Assembly (NCBI RefSeq): GCF_015706575.1
Contig: NW_024037069.1
Coordinates: 33,005,315-33,069,314, forward strand
DNA length: 64,000 nt
Direction of reading: 5' to 3'
DNA from: Patiria miniata
Taxonomy: Eukaryota; Echinodermata; Asteroidea; Valvatida; Asterinidae
Positions 52,701 through 61,280 of the stretch are shown here, piece by piece; the stretch's first letter is position 1; each line of letters starts with the position of its first letter. The position numbers and the translations under genes were made by a program. The notes below the pieces were generated by a model. That model made no database searches. It worked only from the letters and a program-made list of their open reading frames with translations, and was not told the origin of the DNA.

Positions 52701-55700
52701 TACAGTGGACTCCATGCTTGAGATGGCGGAGGAAGAGGGCCAAGTCGATGTCTTGAAGTTTGTAAGCGACATGAGGGAACAGCGCTTCCTTATGGTCCAA
52801 ACTCTGGTGAGTATTTATTTCGTATCTGATGAATGTATACAGTGTGAACCTGGAGGTGTTATTAGAAAACAAGTGTGCAGGATGACCAAAAAAAGGCTCC
52901 ACTCTCCTTTTTTTTTTTTTTTTACAAATTCAAGCAAACCTGAATGCATAAATTGTCTTATTATTCATGGTAAGAATGCTATGTGTCTTGGTTGTTATCT
53001 ACCAAAAAATTGGATCATACTATCAATCCGCTTGGGACAGAAATGCTTAAATATGAACTCGCCTCCATTTGCCAACTGCGCTGGGGACTCAAATCACCAA
53101 TTTTAAAATGTCGATTTTTGTCAGGTGTGCTTTTCAAAAATTCTACTTGGTATCTATTATGAAAGACCAGTCATCAGTTGTTGTCAAGCAAACAATAGAA
53201 AACCAACCAACCATGGCATTGTCCATTTATTGGACTTTGACTAAAAATACCTATTTGTAAATCAACCACACGTAACAATTGTGAACAATCAGCCATAGAT
53301 GAACAATTGTTCACCAATGGCTGATTGTTCATTTTTGAAAAGCACACTTGACAAAAATCGACATTTTAAAATTGGTGATTTGAGTCCCCAGCGCAGTTGG
53401 CAAATGAAGACGAGTTCATATTTAAGCATTTCTGTCCCTAGTGGATTGATAGTATGATCCAATTTTTTTGGCAGATAACAACCAAGACACATAGCAATCT
53501 TACCGTGCATAATAAGAAAATTTATGCATTCAGGTTTGCTTGAATTTGTAAAAAGAGGAGAGTGGAGCATTTTTTTGGGACACCCTGTATTAATCAGTGT
53601 TGCAGACTACATTAAAAAGAGACTACATGAAAAAGACCACACCAAGTGTTGTCACAATCACAAGCCTAAAAACAAGTAACAAGGGCCGAACAATATAAGG
53701 CCTACAAAAGAATGACTTTGTCAGAGTTCATGAACTAATTTAGGCTTGTCAGGAACTTTTGAGAACTTGTGGTGACTTGTGATCGACTCGACTGTAACAC
53801 TGATAGTGGTGAGAAATGTTTGCAAATAGACTCCTAAGATGTTGTGTCAAACATCACCACATTGCACCGTTTGTATTTCTAGGATCAATACAAGTTCATC
53901 TTCGATGCTCTCTTGGAGTCGAGTCTGTCGGAGAACACAGCCATCAGTGCTGATCGCTTCCATCAGAGTTACGCTAAACTCAAGAAACGAGACAAGAAGA
54001 CAGGGACTACTGGCATTGAATCTCAGTTCCAGGCAAGTCGTCTGAGATGCTTATGGGAAACTGACCACACTGTTAAAAATGTCCGTAAATTTACGGACTC
54101 CGTAAAGTGAAATTTTCCGTAATTTTTGCCGTAATTTTACGGACTTTCCGTAAATGCAAATATTAATTATGCTAATTAACGTGATTACAATCAACCAAAT
54201 TTGCCCAAACACCTACACAAAATAAAGTACATCCAAGTACATATTGTTATTTCACCCACAACCGTGTACTCATGTCCAAACTTATCTTAAGGGTCTGTTT
54301 ATTTTATGGAACGAAAAACTTTTCCGGAAATTTTGCTGCCAGCAAAAAAAATAACGTTCCGTATTCCTGCAGCAAAATTTCCGGAATTTTTTTTTCTTTC
54401 CGTAAAATAAAGAGACCCTTAACATGGGTTTGGACATGTGTACACGGTTGTGGGTGAAATAATAATATGTACTTAGATGTTCTTTATTTTGTGTAGGTCT
54501 TTGGGCAAATTTGGTTGATTGTAATCACGCTAATTAGCATAATTAATTTTTGCATTTACGGAAAGTCCGTAAAATTACGGCAAAAAATACGGAATATTTC
54601 ATTTTACGGAGTCCTAAAATTTACGGACATTTTTAACAGTGCATGATAATCGGCGATTTCAGAATGAAATTGTTTTTTGTTTGTTGTGGGAGAGGGAAGG
54701 GGAGTGGATTTGTGCTAATCGAAAGGGTTGATGGTAAAATGGAAGGGGCAGGACCTCATTTGCCATTACCCAGAGGAAGGGGCGCTGTTTCCCTTTTATA
54801 TGTCTCTTTATATTAAAATTTCAAGAATCCGTAGATGGAAAGTGGAGAAGTAGATCAGTGCTGATTAAAAACAGTTGGTTGCACTCCTTCTGGTATCTCT
54901 TATTTTCCTCATTTTTGGGTGAGGAGGCCGGGGCTGGCTTCCTGGGATCTGGATCTACCATAGTCCATGATAAAACTCCTAAACACGCATCTAACATTCA
55001 CAAGTTCTTTGGGCTTTAATGGGGGGCACTTTCACAGATGCTGGAGTCGTTCACCGCATCACCGAGCGAGGAGCAGTGTATGGGAGGGAGGAGCGCCGCC
55101 AACGGTGACAAGAACAGATTCAAAGACTGCATTCCTAGTAAGTCGGTATTCAAAATGGAGATTAACTCATGTTTCATACTGTTAACGTCAACATCCTCAA
55201 AGTACTATCAACTTTATTAAAGCTACAACAAAGTATGTGCAATACAATGGCATTGGTCCACAACTACCTATTCTTTAAGAGTTTTTAAACAGTTGTCCTG
55301 CATTTATTTATTCATTATTGGTTCCATTAGCCCCAAGTATCAACACAATAATCTGTTTTGTTGTCTTCTTAAGAAGCATTGGTGACTGATGCAAGCTTAT
55401 GAAAAAAACGAGCTTTATACGGCAGGCAATTTACAATGTTCCTCTTATTACTGTTTGTCGTCCTATAGAAGACAACACCCGACCGTATCTGATGACAAAA
55501 GGTGATGAAGGAAGTACCAACTACATCAACGCTACATTCCTGGATGTGAGTCTTACATACTTGCCAGACATATCAAAAAAACTTTGTTCCATACCTCATC
55601 CTTCAACCCTTGAGTAATCCTAAAGTTCTCGCAATGTATGGGCCCCGTGCGCCAACGAAAGAGCGTTCCCTTTTTCCTAGCAACGACGTCCCATGGGTGG

Positions 55701-58376
55701 GACATTTTGGCTGGTTGACGCGCACCGTTCCTTGTTTGTGACGCATGTACACCAGGGGATTTGGGTACTAGGCAGTGGTACTGCCACGCGTCGCGGCAAA
55801 ACTGCAGTCAGGCAAGATGGCGTCGGTAGGTCACCCCCATAGAGCTATAGCTATAGAGCTATAGCTCTATGGTCACCCCGACTGTACTTTCATGGCCGAT
55901 GAGGGGGTACTTGTGAACGGAGCGGATAGCTTAACCATAACGCTCTCTGACATCGCGACCTCGCCAATGGCGTAACATCTGAAATGTCGGCATTTTTAAG
56001 CTTAATTTCGTATATATACTGTTTACAAACTCTCGTTAAAGGATAACTATTCCGCAGAAAATTTAATAACCTTGGAGTTAAAGAAACTTTTCTGTGTTCT
56101 GTTTTACAGGGTTATAACAGCAAGCATGCCTACCTAGCCACCCAGGCACCTCTGCCTAACACACGGGGTGATATCTGGAGGATGGTGTTTGACTACAAAG
56201 CATCTTGCATCGTCATGCTCAATTCCATGGACAATGACCCGGTATGTAGCTTGTTTTTGGCATATGTTAATTATCAAAAAAAGGTTATGTGCACTGACCT
56301 GACAGATACACTATACTTTTAGCCAATAAGCCCATTTCTCTTGTGACTGTTGTTATCCTTTTTCCAGAGTGTTGTCCAGTATTGGCCGGAGAAGGACAAT
56401 TTGGAGTTCGGACCACTGACCGTTACACTGACCCGTGAGGACCGGCATAACGAGGACGTTATCATACGGCAGTTTGATGTTTGCCATCCCCTTAGCAAGG
56501 TAAGCCATTCGAGAAATTCGAAAGAAAAAAATAAAGACCATTTATCAACTAGTCTTGAATTTCGATCATGATATCTCGTTGATTTGTGGTCGGACGTCAA
56601 CAACCTGGCTTTCTGCCTTACGCTGGGTGTTTCTGGTAACAAGCGAGGTATCTCAGGTTGGCTGACCCAAATGGTCAAATAGACTTCTCCAACTACCGTC
56701 GACTAGCGTGCGTTCAGTTTGTTGAGGCATAGCCTATATCTGTATGTGGTTGACAATAGTTATAGGTAGATTTTTGTTTATGAAATAGTTTCTTTAAGTT
56801 GCAGCTTAGTCGAGACAGTCTATGTTACACAGATACAATCCGGTAGGCCTACCTAAAATTGTGTTTCTTTTGGTAAATGTCCCTATAAAAAATCAGCACA
56901 CGAATCAATTATCTTCTGCTACCAGATTTTCATAAGGCCATAAAGACTGTAGGTTCTGTTCGCTAGTTAACAAGGCAAACAATATTTTCAACCAATAATT
57001 TTGATTAATAGAATGACGAGGTTCAGAGCGTCTGCCAGATCCAATACCTGGGATGGCCCTCTGTGAAGGAGGTTCCAAGATCCCCGTCTAGTCTCCTTAA
57101 GGTGCTGGAGGCTGTTAAGATGTGGACGACTGACCACCCTGATGGACCCATCGCTGTCCACTGCATGTAAGTACTCCACAGGGCCGTGGCAACGCAGTTG
57201 TACTTTCAATGTCACTTCCCTTATCTAAGTGTACATATTTGATTCCATGGGATCTCTGAAACATCTTACAGCTTTTCCCGTCCAAATTGTGTGAACTAAA
57301 CTTTCTCCCTTGAGTTTTTTCATGAGCTTTGCGTCTATATCGAGAACATCTATACGGAGTTTTTTTTTTCCGATTTAGGACCATGAACCCAAGTGAGGAC
57401 GGTCTTCGATTTTAAAATGTGTATAAAACCGATGAGAGGTATACTGAGAGGTATACTGAGAGGTATATAAACAGAGGAAGACAAGACAGATGGAATGTCC
57501 TCGATTTACACCATTCACAAACGTGTTTGCGTTGCACTTATGAGGTATACCTGCAAGAGTCATAGACAAAATCATATACCGTGTGTTTCTACCACTTTAC
57601 TTCTTCTACTCCTTACATGTTATTTTTGTCTCAGTGACGGTGTTGGATGCAGCGGAACCTTCTGCGCCTTACTCACACTCCTGGACCACCTCGCAGTGGA
57701 AAAAGTTGTAGACGTCTTCCAAGCCGTCAAGAAACTCCGCACCACCCGGGCTGGGATGGTCAACACTTTGGTACGTTTCAAAGCATTATTTCTGCATCAC
57801 TAAATCTTTGGATCATGCATAGCCTTTTTATTAAGCGCAATATTGCGATGTGGTATTAAGGACTTTTTGAAACTTCGGCCTGTAAACCGTTGCGGTTTCA
57901 TGAGATTTTGTCCCCTGACTTAAAAGGGTACGTGGATGCAGTTTAAGCTTCAGGAAAATTAAGTCCTATATAAGCGGAATGCCAGTATTCAGTATTTGCA
58001 AGCTTGGTGTGAACATTTAAACATTTTTATTGATTCTGTAGCAAGAGATGGATCCGAAGCTGAAAGCGAAGCCAGCTTTTTGGAAAGTCCCCCGCCCTCC
58101 CTTACGATCCATTTGAATCTTAGTTCGTGTCCGAACCAGGTGTAGTGTTGCTTAAATGGTGACCAAATGTAACGCAGTAGCCAGAACAACTGTGGTAACT
58201 AAAGCAACACTTGTATTCATGATGGGATGTGAAGAATACCACCAGTTAAATGTGAACAGGAATTAAGTCAACTCATACCTTTGTTATGTTTATAATTTCA
58301 GGCTCAGTACCAACTGTGCTATCAGGTGATGCAAACCTACTTGGATTCCAGCTCAATCTATGAGAATTATCGATGA
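35523..58376 (+). CDS. Receptor tyrosine phosphatase with Tie-like ectodomain (whole gene, 32 exons)
   Basis: Exons: 35523-35577, 36478-36810, 40487-40741, 40933-41067, 41510-41665, 41814-41945, 42448-42510, 42985-43290, 43672-43980, 44476-44757, 45152-45460, 45667-45963, 46445-46747, 46950-47231, 47750-47873, 48698-48789, 49218-49612, 50382-50469, 50817-50893, 50997-51033, 51419-51516, 51817-51933, 52063-52220, 52671-52806, 53883-54032, 55038-55137, 55469-55545, 56110-56241, 56368-56499, 57012-57166, 57635-57770, 58302-58376. They sum to 5,496 nt with every phase compatible, giving 1,831 residues: signal peptide, two Ig-like, EGF-like repeats, seven FN3-like, one membrane helix, a long linker, active PTP domain D1 and degenerate D2. 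Type I plasma-membrane protein that should remove phosphate from tyrosines. The N-terminal half resembles Tie kinases; the phosphatase half resembles class R2B (PTPRK/M/T/U). A small missed exon between exons 7 and 8 cannot be excluded. Confidence 0.93.
35948..36141. mobile_element. hAT-type MITE (CAGTGGCGT ends) in receptor intron 1
   Basis: Ends CAGTGGCGTTGCCAGG and CCTGGCTACGCCACTG are inverted repeats. The flanking octamers agttgcag (35940-35947) and agtggcag (36142-36149) match at 7 of 8. The interior is made of G tracts. CAGTGGCGTAGCCAGG is a very widespread hAT MITE end in animals. Related pieces lie at 43435-43484 and 63248-63471. Confidence 0.8.
36811..40486 (+). other. Receptor intron 2 (3.7 kb)
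   Basis: No extra exon is supported. A 112-codon minus-strand frame at 37649-37987 has no recognised domain. The last 0.7 kb includes the TGTTTA-family element described separately. Confidence 0.5.
39809..40127. mobile_element. MITE-like element with TGTTTA/TAAACA motifs, copy 2
   Basis: The right end (gcgttttacagtg, inverse CACTGTAAAACGC) matches the CACTGCAAAA end of the copy at 7017. The interior repeats TGTTTA and TAAACA. The left boundary is approximate. Confidence 0.5.
40933..42510 (+). CDS. Receptor phosphatase exons 4-7: Tie-type EGF-like repeats
   Basis: Exon 4 (40933-41067): 'ECKEHKW ... CPVCFNGGVCDDKSGDCICP' then PGFSGQFCE. Exon 5 (41510-41665): 'CAGMLFCLPDPYGCSCAAGY' then QGIDCNE. 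Exon 6 (41814-41945): 'CAAGFYGADCAQTCHC ... GFMGINCQ'. Exon 7 (42448-42510): a 21-residue Cys-rich stub, 'KCLPFNGNVASCNTTC'. Human Tie2, from memory, reads 'RCEAQKW', 'NNGVCHEDTGECICPPGF', 'FCLPDPYGCSCATGW' and 'CHPGFYGPDC' in the same order, so this is not a generic EGF match. All four exons are flanked by phase-1 introns. Exon 7 is shorter than a full EGF and has no obvious Tie counterpart. Confidence 0.92.
41343..41432 (+). pseudogene. Truncated duplicate of receptor exon 5
   Basis: A 167-bp tandem duplication (intron end plus exon start) put a partial copy of exon 5 upstream of the real one: acceptor ctgtttgtag ends at 41342 and the text 'PEGQNRFGQSGSFRCDDLAG' follows, against 'PEGPNCFGQSGSFRCDSLEL' in exon 5. 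It stops after '...GMLFC' and runs into the copied intron. The first Cys of the motif is Arg here. The only GT nearby (gtaatt, 41437) would end in the wrong phase, so it is unlikely to be used. Confidence 0.8.
42985..47231 (+). CDS. Receptor phosphatase exons 8-14: seven FN3-like domains, one per exon
   Basis: Each exon (42985-43290, 43672-43980, 44476-44757, 45152-45460, 45667-45963, 46445-46747, 46950-47231) is a whole FN3-like module with phase-1 boundaries. Exons 9, 11 and 13 share type A features: 'PCPVSDY/PCPATSY/PCPVTSY', then 'LINLEQC/LIKMDRC/LLNLEQC', then a 'YSTYNVSV'-like strand and 'NEAG'. Exons 10, 12 and 14 share type B features: 'WNPIPCGSRGGNITGY/WDPIPCGSRRGNITHY/WNPIPCGKRGGDVTGY' and 'LEPCTNYTL'-like or 'FTRIGAGPW' endings. 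The order A-B-A-B-A-B means a two-domain unit was duplicated. Exon 8 is a more diverged FN3-like module. Tie kinases have three FN3 domains and R2B phosphatases usually four, so seven is unusual for either. Confidence 0.9.
43435..43484. mobile_element. Fragment of the CAGTGGCGTAACTA MITE in receptor intron 8
   Basis: Only one end is present: gtagttacgccactg at the right, preceded by C/G runs. The opposite end is missing, so it is a remnant. Confidence 0.55.
47750..49612 (+). CDS. Receptor phosphatase exons 15-17: membrane helix and cytoplasmic linker
   Basis: Exon 15 (47750-47873) has a short Pro/Ser stalk and one hydrophobic helix (LVLGVVVFLLVAVVLALVIA, then IIV), followed by the basic stop-transfer KKQRQR opening exon 16 (48698-48789). 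Exon 17 (49218-49612, residues 1145-1276) is mostly low-complexity Ser/Thr/Pro/Ala/Lys, with repeats such as 'GPSTTSTDSASAPGPSTT' and 'KPKSYAKSATKPKPKASAKA'. It ends 'VAMAHLAEYIKSRTAGKVNGF' less one residue, then QQDYE: the short helix and 'F-x-x-(E/D)YE' that precede the catalytic domain in R2B phosphatases. The exon ends GAG before gcgagt, a GC donor; the next exon starts SIPGEQ, and 'DYESIP' is the expected join. Confidence 0.85.
49613..50381 (+). other. GC-AG intron 17, with G-rich tract and TGTTTA-family element
   Basis: Donor gcgagt, acceptor ttttttgcag. No GT donor in the right phase keeps the conserved 'DYE' and joins to 'SIP'. The intron holds polyG runs (49761-49777 and 49806-49816) and a short TGTTTA-family element (about 50190-50282). 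Confidence 0.75.
50190..50282. mobile_element. MITE-like element with TGTTTA/TAAACA motifs, copy 3
   Basis: Text cctacaaaaatgtgtttag ... gtaaacacaattctaaacac ... ctaaacatttttagcatgaggtg: imperfect inverted ends with repeated TGTTTA/TAAACA inside, as in the copy at 7017. The shortest copy. Confidence 0.5.
50382..54032 (+). CDS. Receptor phosphatase exons 18-25: active phosphatase domain D1
   Basis: A complete classical PTP domain (about residues 1277-1563). Landmarks in order: the phosphotyrosine loop 'RKNRYQNILPYDHSRVVL', 'SDYINASCINGY', 'YIACQGPT', 'DMWRMVWQ', 'IVMLTNLIE', 'CDQYWPEG', 'FHYTTWPDM' (catalytic Asp at 52123-52125), 'GPIVVHCSAGVGRTGTF' (nucleophile Cys at 52216-52218, split by the intron at 52220) and the Q-loop 'MVQTLDQYKFI'. 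All catalytic residues are present, so it should be an active tyrosine phosphatase. 'MLEMAEEEGQVDV' and 'ETAISADRFHQSY' align best with R2B receptors (PTPRK/M). Exon 25 ends CAG before gcaagt, a consensus GC donor. Confidence 0.95.
52877..53588. mobile_element. Foldback element with mariner-like ends in receptor intron 24
   Basis: Two arms of about 260 bp (52877-53141 and 53332-53588) are inverted copies of each other with modest divergence. The right end, reversed, begins TACAGGGTGTCCCAAAAAAA, a typical mariner/Tc1 type end, next to TA. A second inverted pair (tgaacaatcagccat / atggctgattgttca, about 53282-53332) sits at the centre. There is no transposase. Frames within it are chance. Confidence 0.8.
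54033..55037 (+). other. GC-AG intron 25, hosting a long foldback element
   Basis: Donor gcaagt, acceptor tttcacag. Joining exon 25 '...ESQFQ' to exon 26 'MLESFT' reproduces the R2B linker between D1 and D2 ('EFQ-x-L'). The next GT downstream would shift the frame. Confidence 0.8.
54068..54641. mobile_element. 574-bp near-palindromic element (CACTGTTAAAAATG ends)
   Basis: Starts CACTGTTAAAAATGTCCGTA and ends with its inverse. Almost the whole length folds back on itself: the outer arms (about 54068-54300 and 54420-54641) share tttacggac/gtccgtaaa repeats, then ctaattaacgtgattacaatc, then the 'gtgtac...atgtccaaac' blocks. Many TTTACGGA/TCCGTAAA motifs occur. No target duplication is clear. 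Non-coding. Confidence 0.82.
55038..58376 (+). CDS. Receptor phosphatase exons 26-32: degenerate phosphatase domain D2 and tail
   Basis: Second PTP domain (about residues 1564-1831): 'DKNRFKDCIP', 'TNYINATFLDGY', 'YLATQAPLPNT', 'DIWRMVFDYKASCIVMLN', 'VQYWPE', 'CQIQYLGWPSVKEVP', 'IAVHCIDGVGCSGTFCAL', 'VVDVFQAVKKLRTTR', 'QYQLCYQVMQTYL'. The order and wording follow R2B D2 domains (PTPRK: 'QYPLPNT', 'QYLGWASHREVP'). The P-loop keeps its Cys (57162-57164), but the catalytic Arg is Cys (57648-57650) and the WPD loop reads WPS (57054-57062). It is probably inactive and regulatory. The protein ends 'YLDSSSIYENYR'; YENY (58359-58370) has the pY-x-N form bound by the Grb2 SH2 domain, as at the tail of RPTP-alpha (YANF). 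Confidence 0.94.
55843..55872. repeat. Short 'agctatag' palindromic repeat in receptor intron 27
   Basis: Overlapping tagagctatagctatagagc units. Small simple repeat; no function seen. Confidence 0.6.
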
Positions 58377-59509
58377 ATCAGTTTGGGACAACTTGTTAGA
58401 CATCATAAATGTCAGATTTGCATGTCCATTAATTTGTAACCGATACTTAACGTTTTTGTAACGACAGAAAGGATTTTTGAAAGGGTAGGTTTCTCTGCTT
58501 TAACGTCAATATTAAATCTATAGTTTGAAATTCCTGCTCGGCAATTTTCTGTTCGTCTTGGGGCCAGGCTAGTAGCCTTATTGTTCCTATCTCGCTGACT
58601 GTCTGACTGACTGACAGACAGACAATTATAGACCTGAGACGTAATGACGTTATGGCTTTGTTTACATTATGCGCTTTCCTATAGGAGCGAAGTCGGGACG
58701 CCAGATAAAGTGGGGACGTCTTCTACATAGGAAAGGGCATATATGAACAAAGCATGTCGTCATTTTAGGCTTATTGTGACATAGACTGGTTGTATACTGG
58801 CATAGACAGCCGGGCAGTGTTATCGTATAGGAGTACCCGTAATGGGCTAAATGCTGTCCATTGTGTAGACGAGATGTTTGACAACTCTTCCAGTGAATAG
58901 CCATTCTAAATCAATTGAATGCAATTTCTTTACTTTGTTGTGAGACCATGCAGGTTGGCTAGTCTTGCTCACATTATCTAGCGCGAATTCTCCCTGTTAA
59001 GCAATGGACTATCCTCCCATATCTTAAACTCAGCTTTCGTTTTCTCCACCTGTCGTATCTTCATCTTTGCGTTCATTTCCCCGCGTATTATTATTCAAGA
59101 AATGAAGTGACAATTGCAGTCACAATTGATCTCATTAATTGATTACTTTTATACCTGATTAAACAAGCGGTAATTTATGCATAAACGTTTACCCAGACAC
59201 CATGGGTATCAAGATGTACTATAAAAATCCATTATGTAAACTTAATTACAATTGATAAATGTTGTTGCTCATTATTGTAGACAACAAAGCTTTTGTCGTA
59301 GAATGCGAACAATTGAACGTATAATAGTCAACATCGATATTAGTGCTTTTAGTTACTTAAATGATTTATTGAGACACTTATACGCTAATATTCAGCATGA
59401 TATACAGACACATTAAGCAAAGTCTCTTCATATTTCTATACTCAAGATGTGGTTTAAATATTGTGTTATGGTACAATTTTAGTAATAATTATTATATCAA
59501 TCAACGACA
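58377..59509. other. 3' UTR and downstream flank of the receptor gene
   Basis: No gene supported. A short run of tgactgactgaca-type repeats at about 58597-58625 can fold on itself. The frames are unrecognised. Confidence 0.45.
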
Positions 59510-59670
59510 CACTCCAAAAAATGTGTTTAGAAATGAAACACAATTTTGCTGCAGTTTGTAAACATGTCTAGAGCTATTACGTGTCCAATTCCTGAACATC
59601 AATGTTCAGTTGCTACATATGTCCATCAATACTCTAAACATGTTTAGTATTTAGTCATGTTTGCAAAGTG
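59510..59670. mobile_element. MITE-like element with TGTTTA/TAAACA motifs, copy 4
   Basis: Starts cactccaaaaaatgtgttta and ends catgtttgcaaagtg (inverse CACTTTGCAAACATG). TGTTTA/TAAACA motifs lie inside, plus a small central palindrome cctgaacatcaatgttcag. Same end structure as the copy at 7017. Confidence 0.55.
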
Positions 59671-59849
59671 AAAGCCAGAAAGCTTTTGTTTCTGCAGCTT
59701 AGCGAAAGGGTTGACAAACCATCGTAGACACAGAAATTAGCGAGATGGCTGTGCTAGGCATTAACATAGTGAGACAACTCAGCGGCGACTGAGCTTTTGT
59801 TGTTTATGAAAATGTTGTTGTAAAAAAAACCAGTAGTATACTCTGATGT

Positions 59850-60675
59850 TACACGAGGCTTTTACTGATGGGATTGGTTTGAGGTAACACTCAAAACTAA
59901 TCGCTTTATTGACGACAGAGTCTATAGTAAGTTTTAGAAACAAAGCTTCTTGAGAAATTAACTGCTTGTTCTTGAAGCTAACAAAAAAAAAAAACAGTCT
60001 AACGACCTCCGCAGTGTGGTACTTGATGTTGGTTGTTTGAGATAAATTAGAGGTCGCAAAGAGGGAATGGCGGTTACCGTCAGACACTGGCATAGTTCGG
60101 GATGAACTCGATATAAGCAACACAAAGTTAGAAAAGCAGACGAAAGCCCTCCAGGATGCGACAGTCGGGCAGGGGTGAATGATAATGTGGGGAAATTGGG
60201 TTACTGCATGAATGGATGGCTGAAAAACCGGCATGGTTGCTGACACAATAAGCGACCAGAAACGAAATACAGGTACTTTGCTGGGTTACAAAAGTGGCAT
60301 ATTTCACCATGTTTTCCGTCAAACATTGGAGTGTACTTTTTGTGCTTTACAGTACTTTCATGTTAGTTTATTCAGTGCATGTTTTGAAATTCTCAGAAAC
60401 ACATTCGTTAGGTAACAGTCCAATTAAAAAGTATGTAAACGAATTATATTATGAACCGCAAAGTGGTTATAATTTAAAATGGATTTGTTTTCCCTCAATT
60501 TTTTTTTCATACTGGTACATCATTTGAACTTTAATCCACAACAATATCCAAATAATACACTGAGCAAATTACTATTTCGATTTACAATCCAAAATAAAAT
60601 GTCATTGTACAGCAGCGTAAAGGTTGACTCCGGTTGGGTTTTTTTGTGGACTAAGAGCCGCTATATGTAATTTAA
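59850..60675. repeat. Diverged duplicate segment, copy 1 (carries the empty MITE site)
   Basis: Matches 62945-64000 along its length with many substitutions and indels. Strongest stretch: 'gagataaattagaggtcgcaaagagggaatggcggttaccgtcagacactgg' in character, about 60036-60092. At 60147-60160 it reads ccctccaggatgcg, the site into which a MITE inserted in copy 2. The frames in it (59779-60246 on -, and others) are not conserved as protein between the copies. Confidence 0.8.
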
Positions 60676-61172
60676 GTTCATACAAAGGAACAACAAAGTT
60701 GTCTTTGTAAATTAAGTTCATATCAACGATACCGTGTTTTGTATGTTAAAGATAAAGTTGTTGAGGTATTGTGTGGTTCATGATTGCAAGACTGATTGTA
60801 ATGTGAAGCATAATAATGCTTTAAAATCCTACATTATATACGATCCTTATAGATGACGATTTGAACTACAAAACAACACAATTATGTCTACTGCATGTTT
60901 GTAGAGCTGAGTTAAAGAAACTTGTAATGTTAAACTATTAATCGATAAACCCATTTAATTAATCATCAAACCACCAAATCTCTGCGATATTACCACAATT
61001 CACCGATGTCATATACATTCCAAAACAAAACAAAACAGAAAACACACATCACCAAGCGCTATCTGCTCTATCTATATGAATCAACCAACAACACTATGCG
61101 CTATTTTTAACTTTTCAATAAACCAGAAAATGAAATAGATTATATAGAGGTGCATATAAATATAAGTAGAAA

Positions 61173-61280
61173 GTTGAACAAAGAAACTGTTTGGAACGGC
61201 TATGAACCTGCGACCTCCAGTGCTCTACCAACTGGGCTATCCAGTCCTATGTTGGTGGTTATTTCAATATCTTTGTTCAA
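61173..61280 (-). repeat. tRNA-like repeat with inverted flanks
   Basis: On the minus strand the text 'ggatagcccagttggtagagca' is a good tRNA D-arm/A box and 'cgcaggttcatagccg' a B-box-like T arm, but the anticodon arm is missing, so it is not a working tRNA. It is bracketed by ttgaacaaag (61173-61182) and its inverse ctttgttcaa (61271-61280). Probably a tRNA-derived SINE head or a short mobile relic. Confidence 0.55.

Noticed and set aside
59779-60246. 155-codon minus-strand frame, with a related frame at 63041-63469
   Set aside because: The shared protein segment comes from the duplicated DNA; the frames diverge outside it and one runs through a MITE. No domain.
61190-61265. tRNA gene on the minus strand
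   Set aside because: A and B boxes are recognisable, but the anticodon arm is missing and the acceptor stem does not pair; treated as a tRNA-derived repeat.
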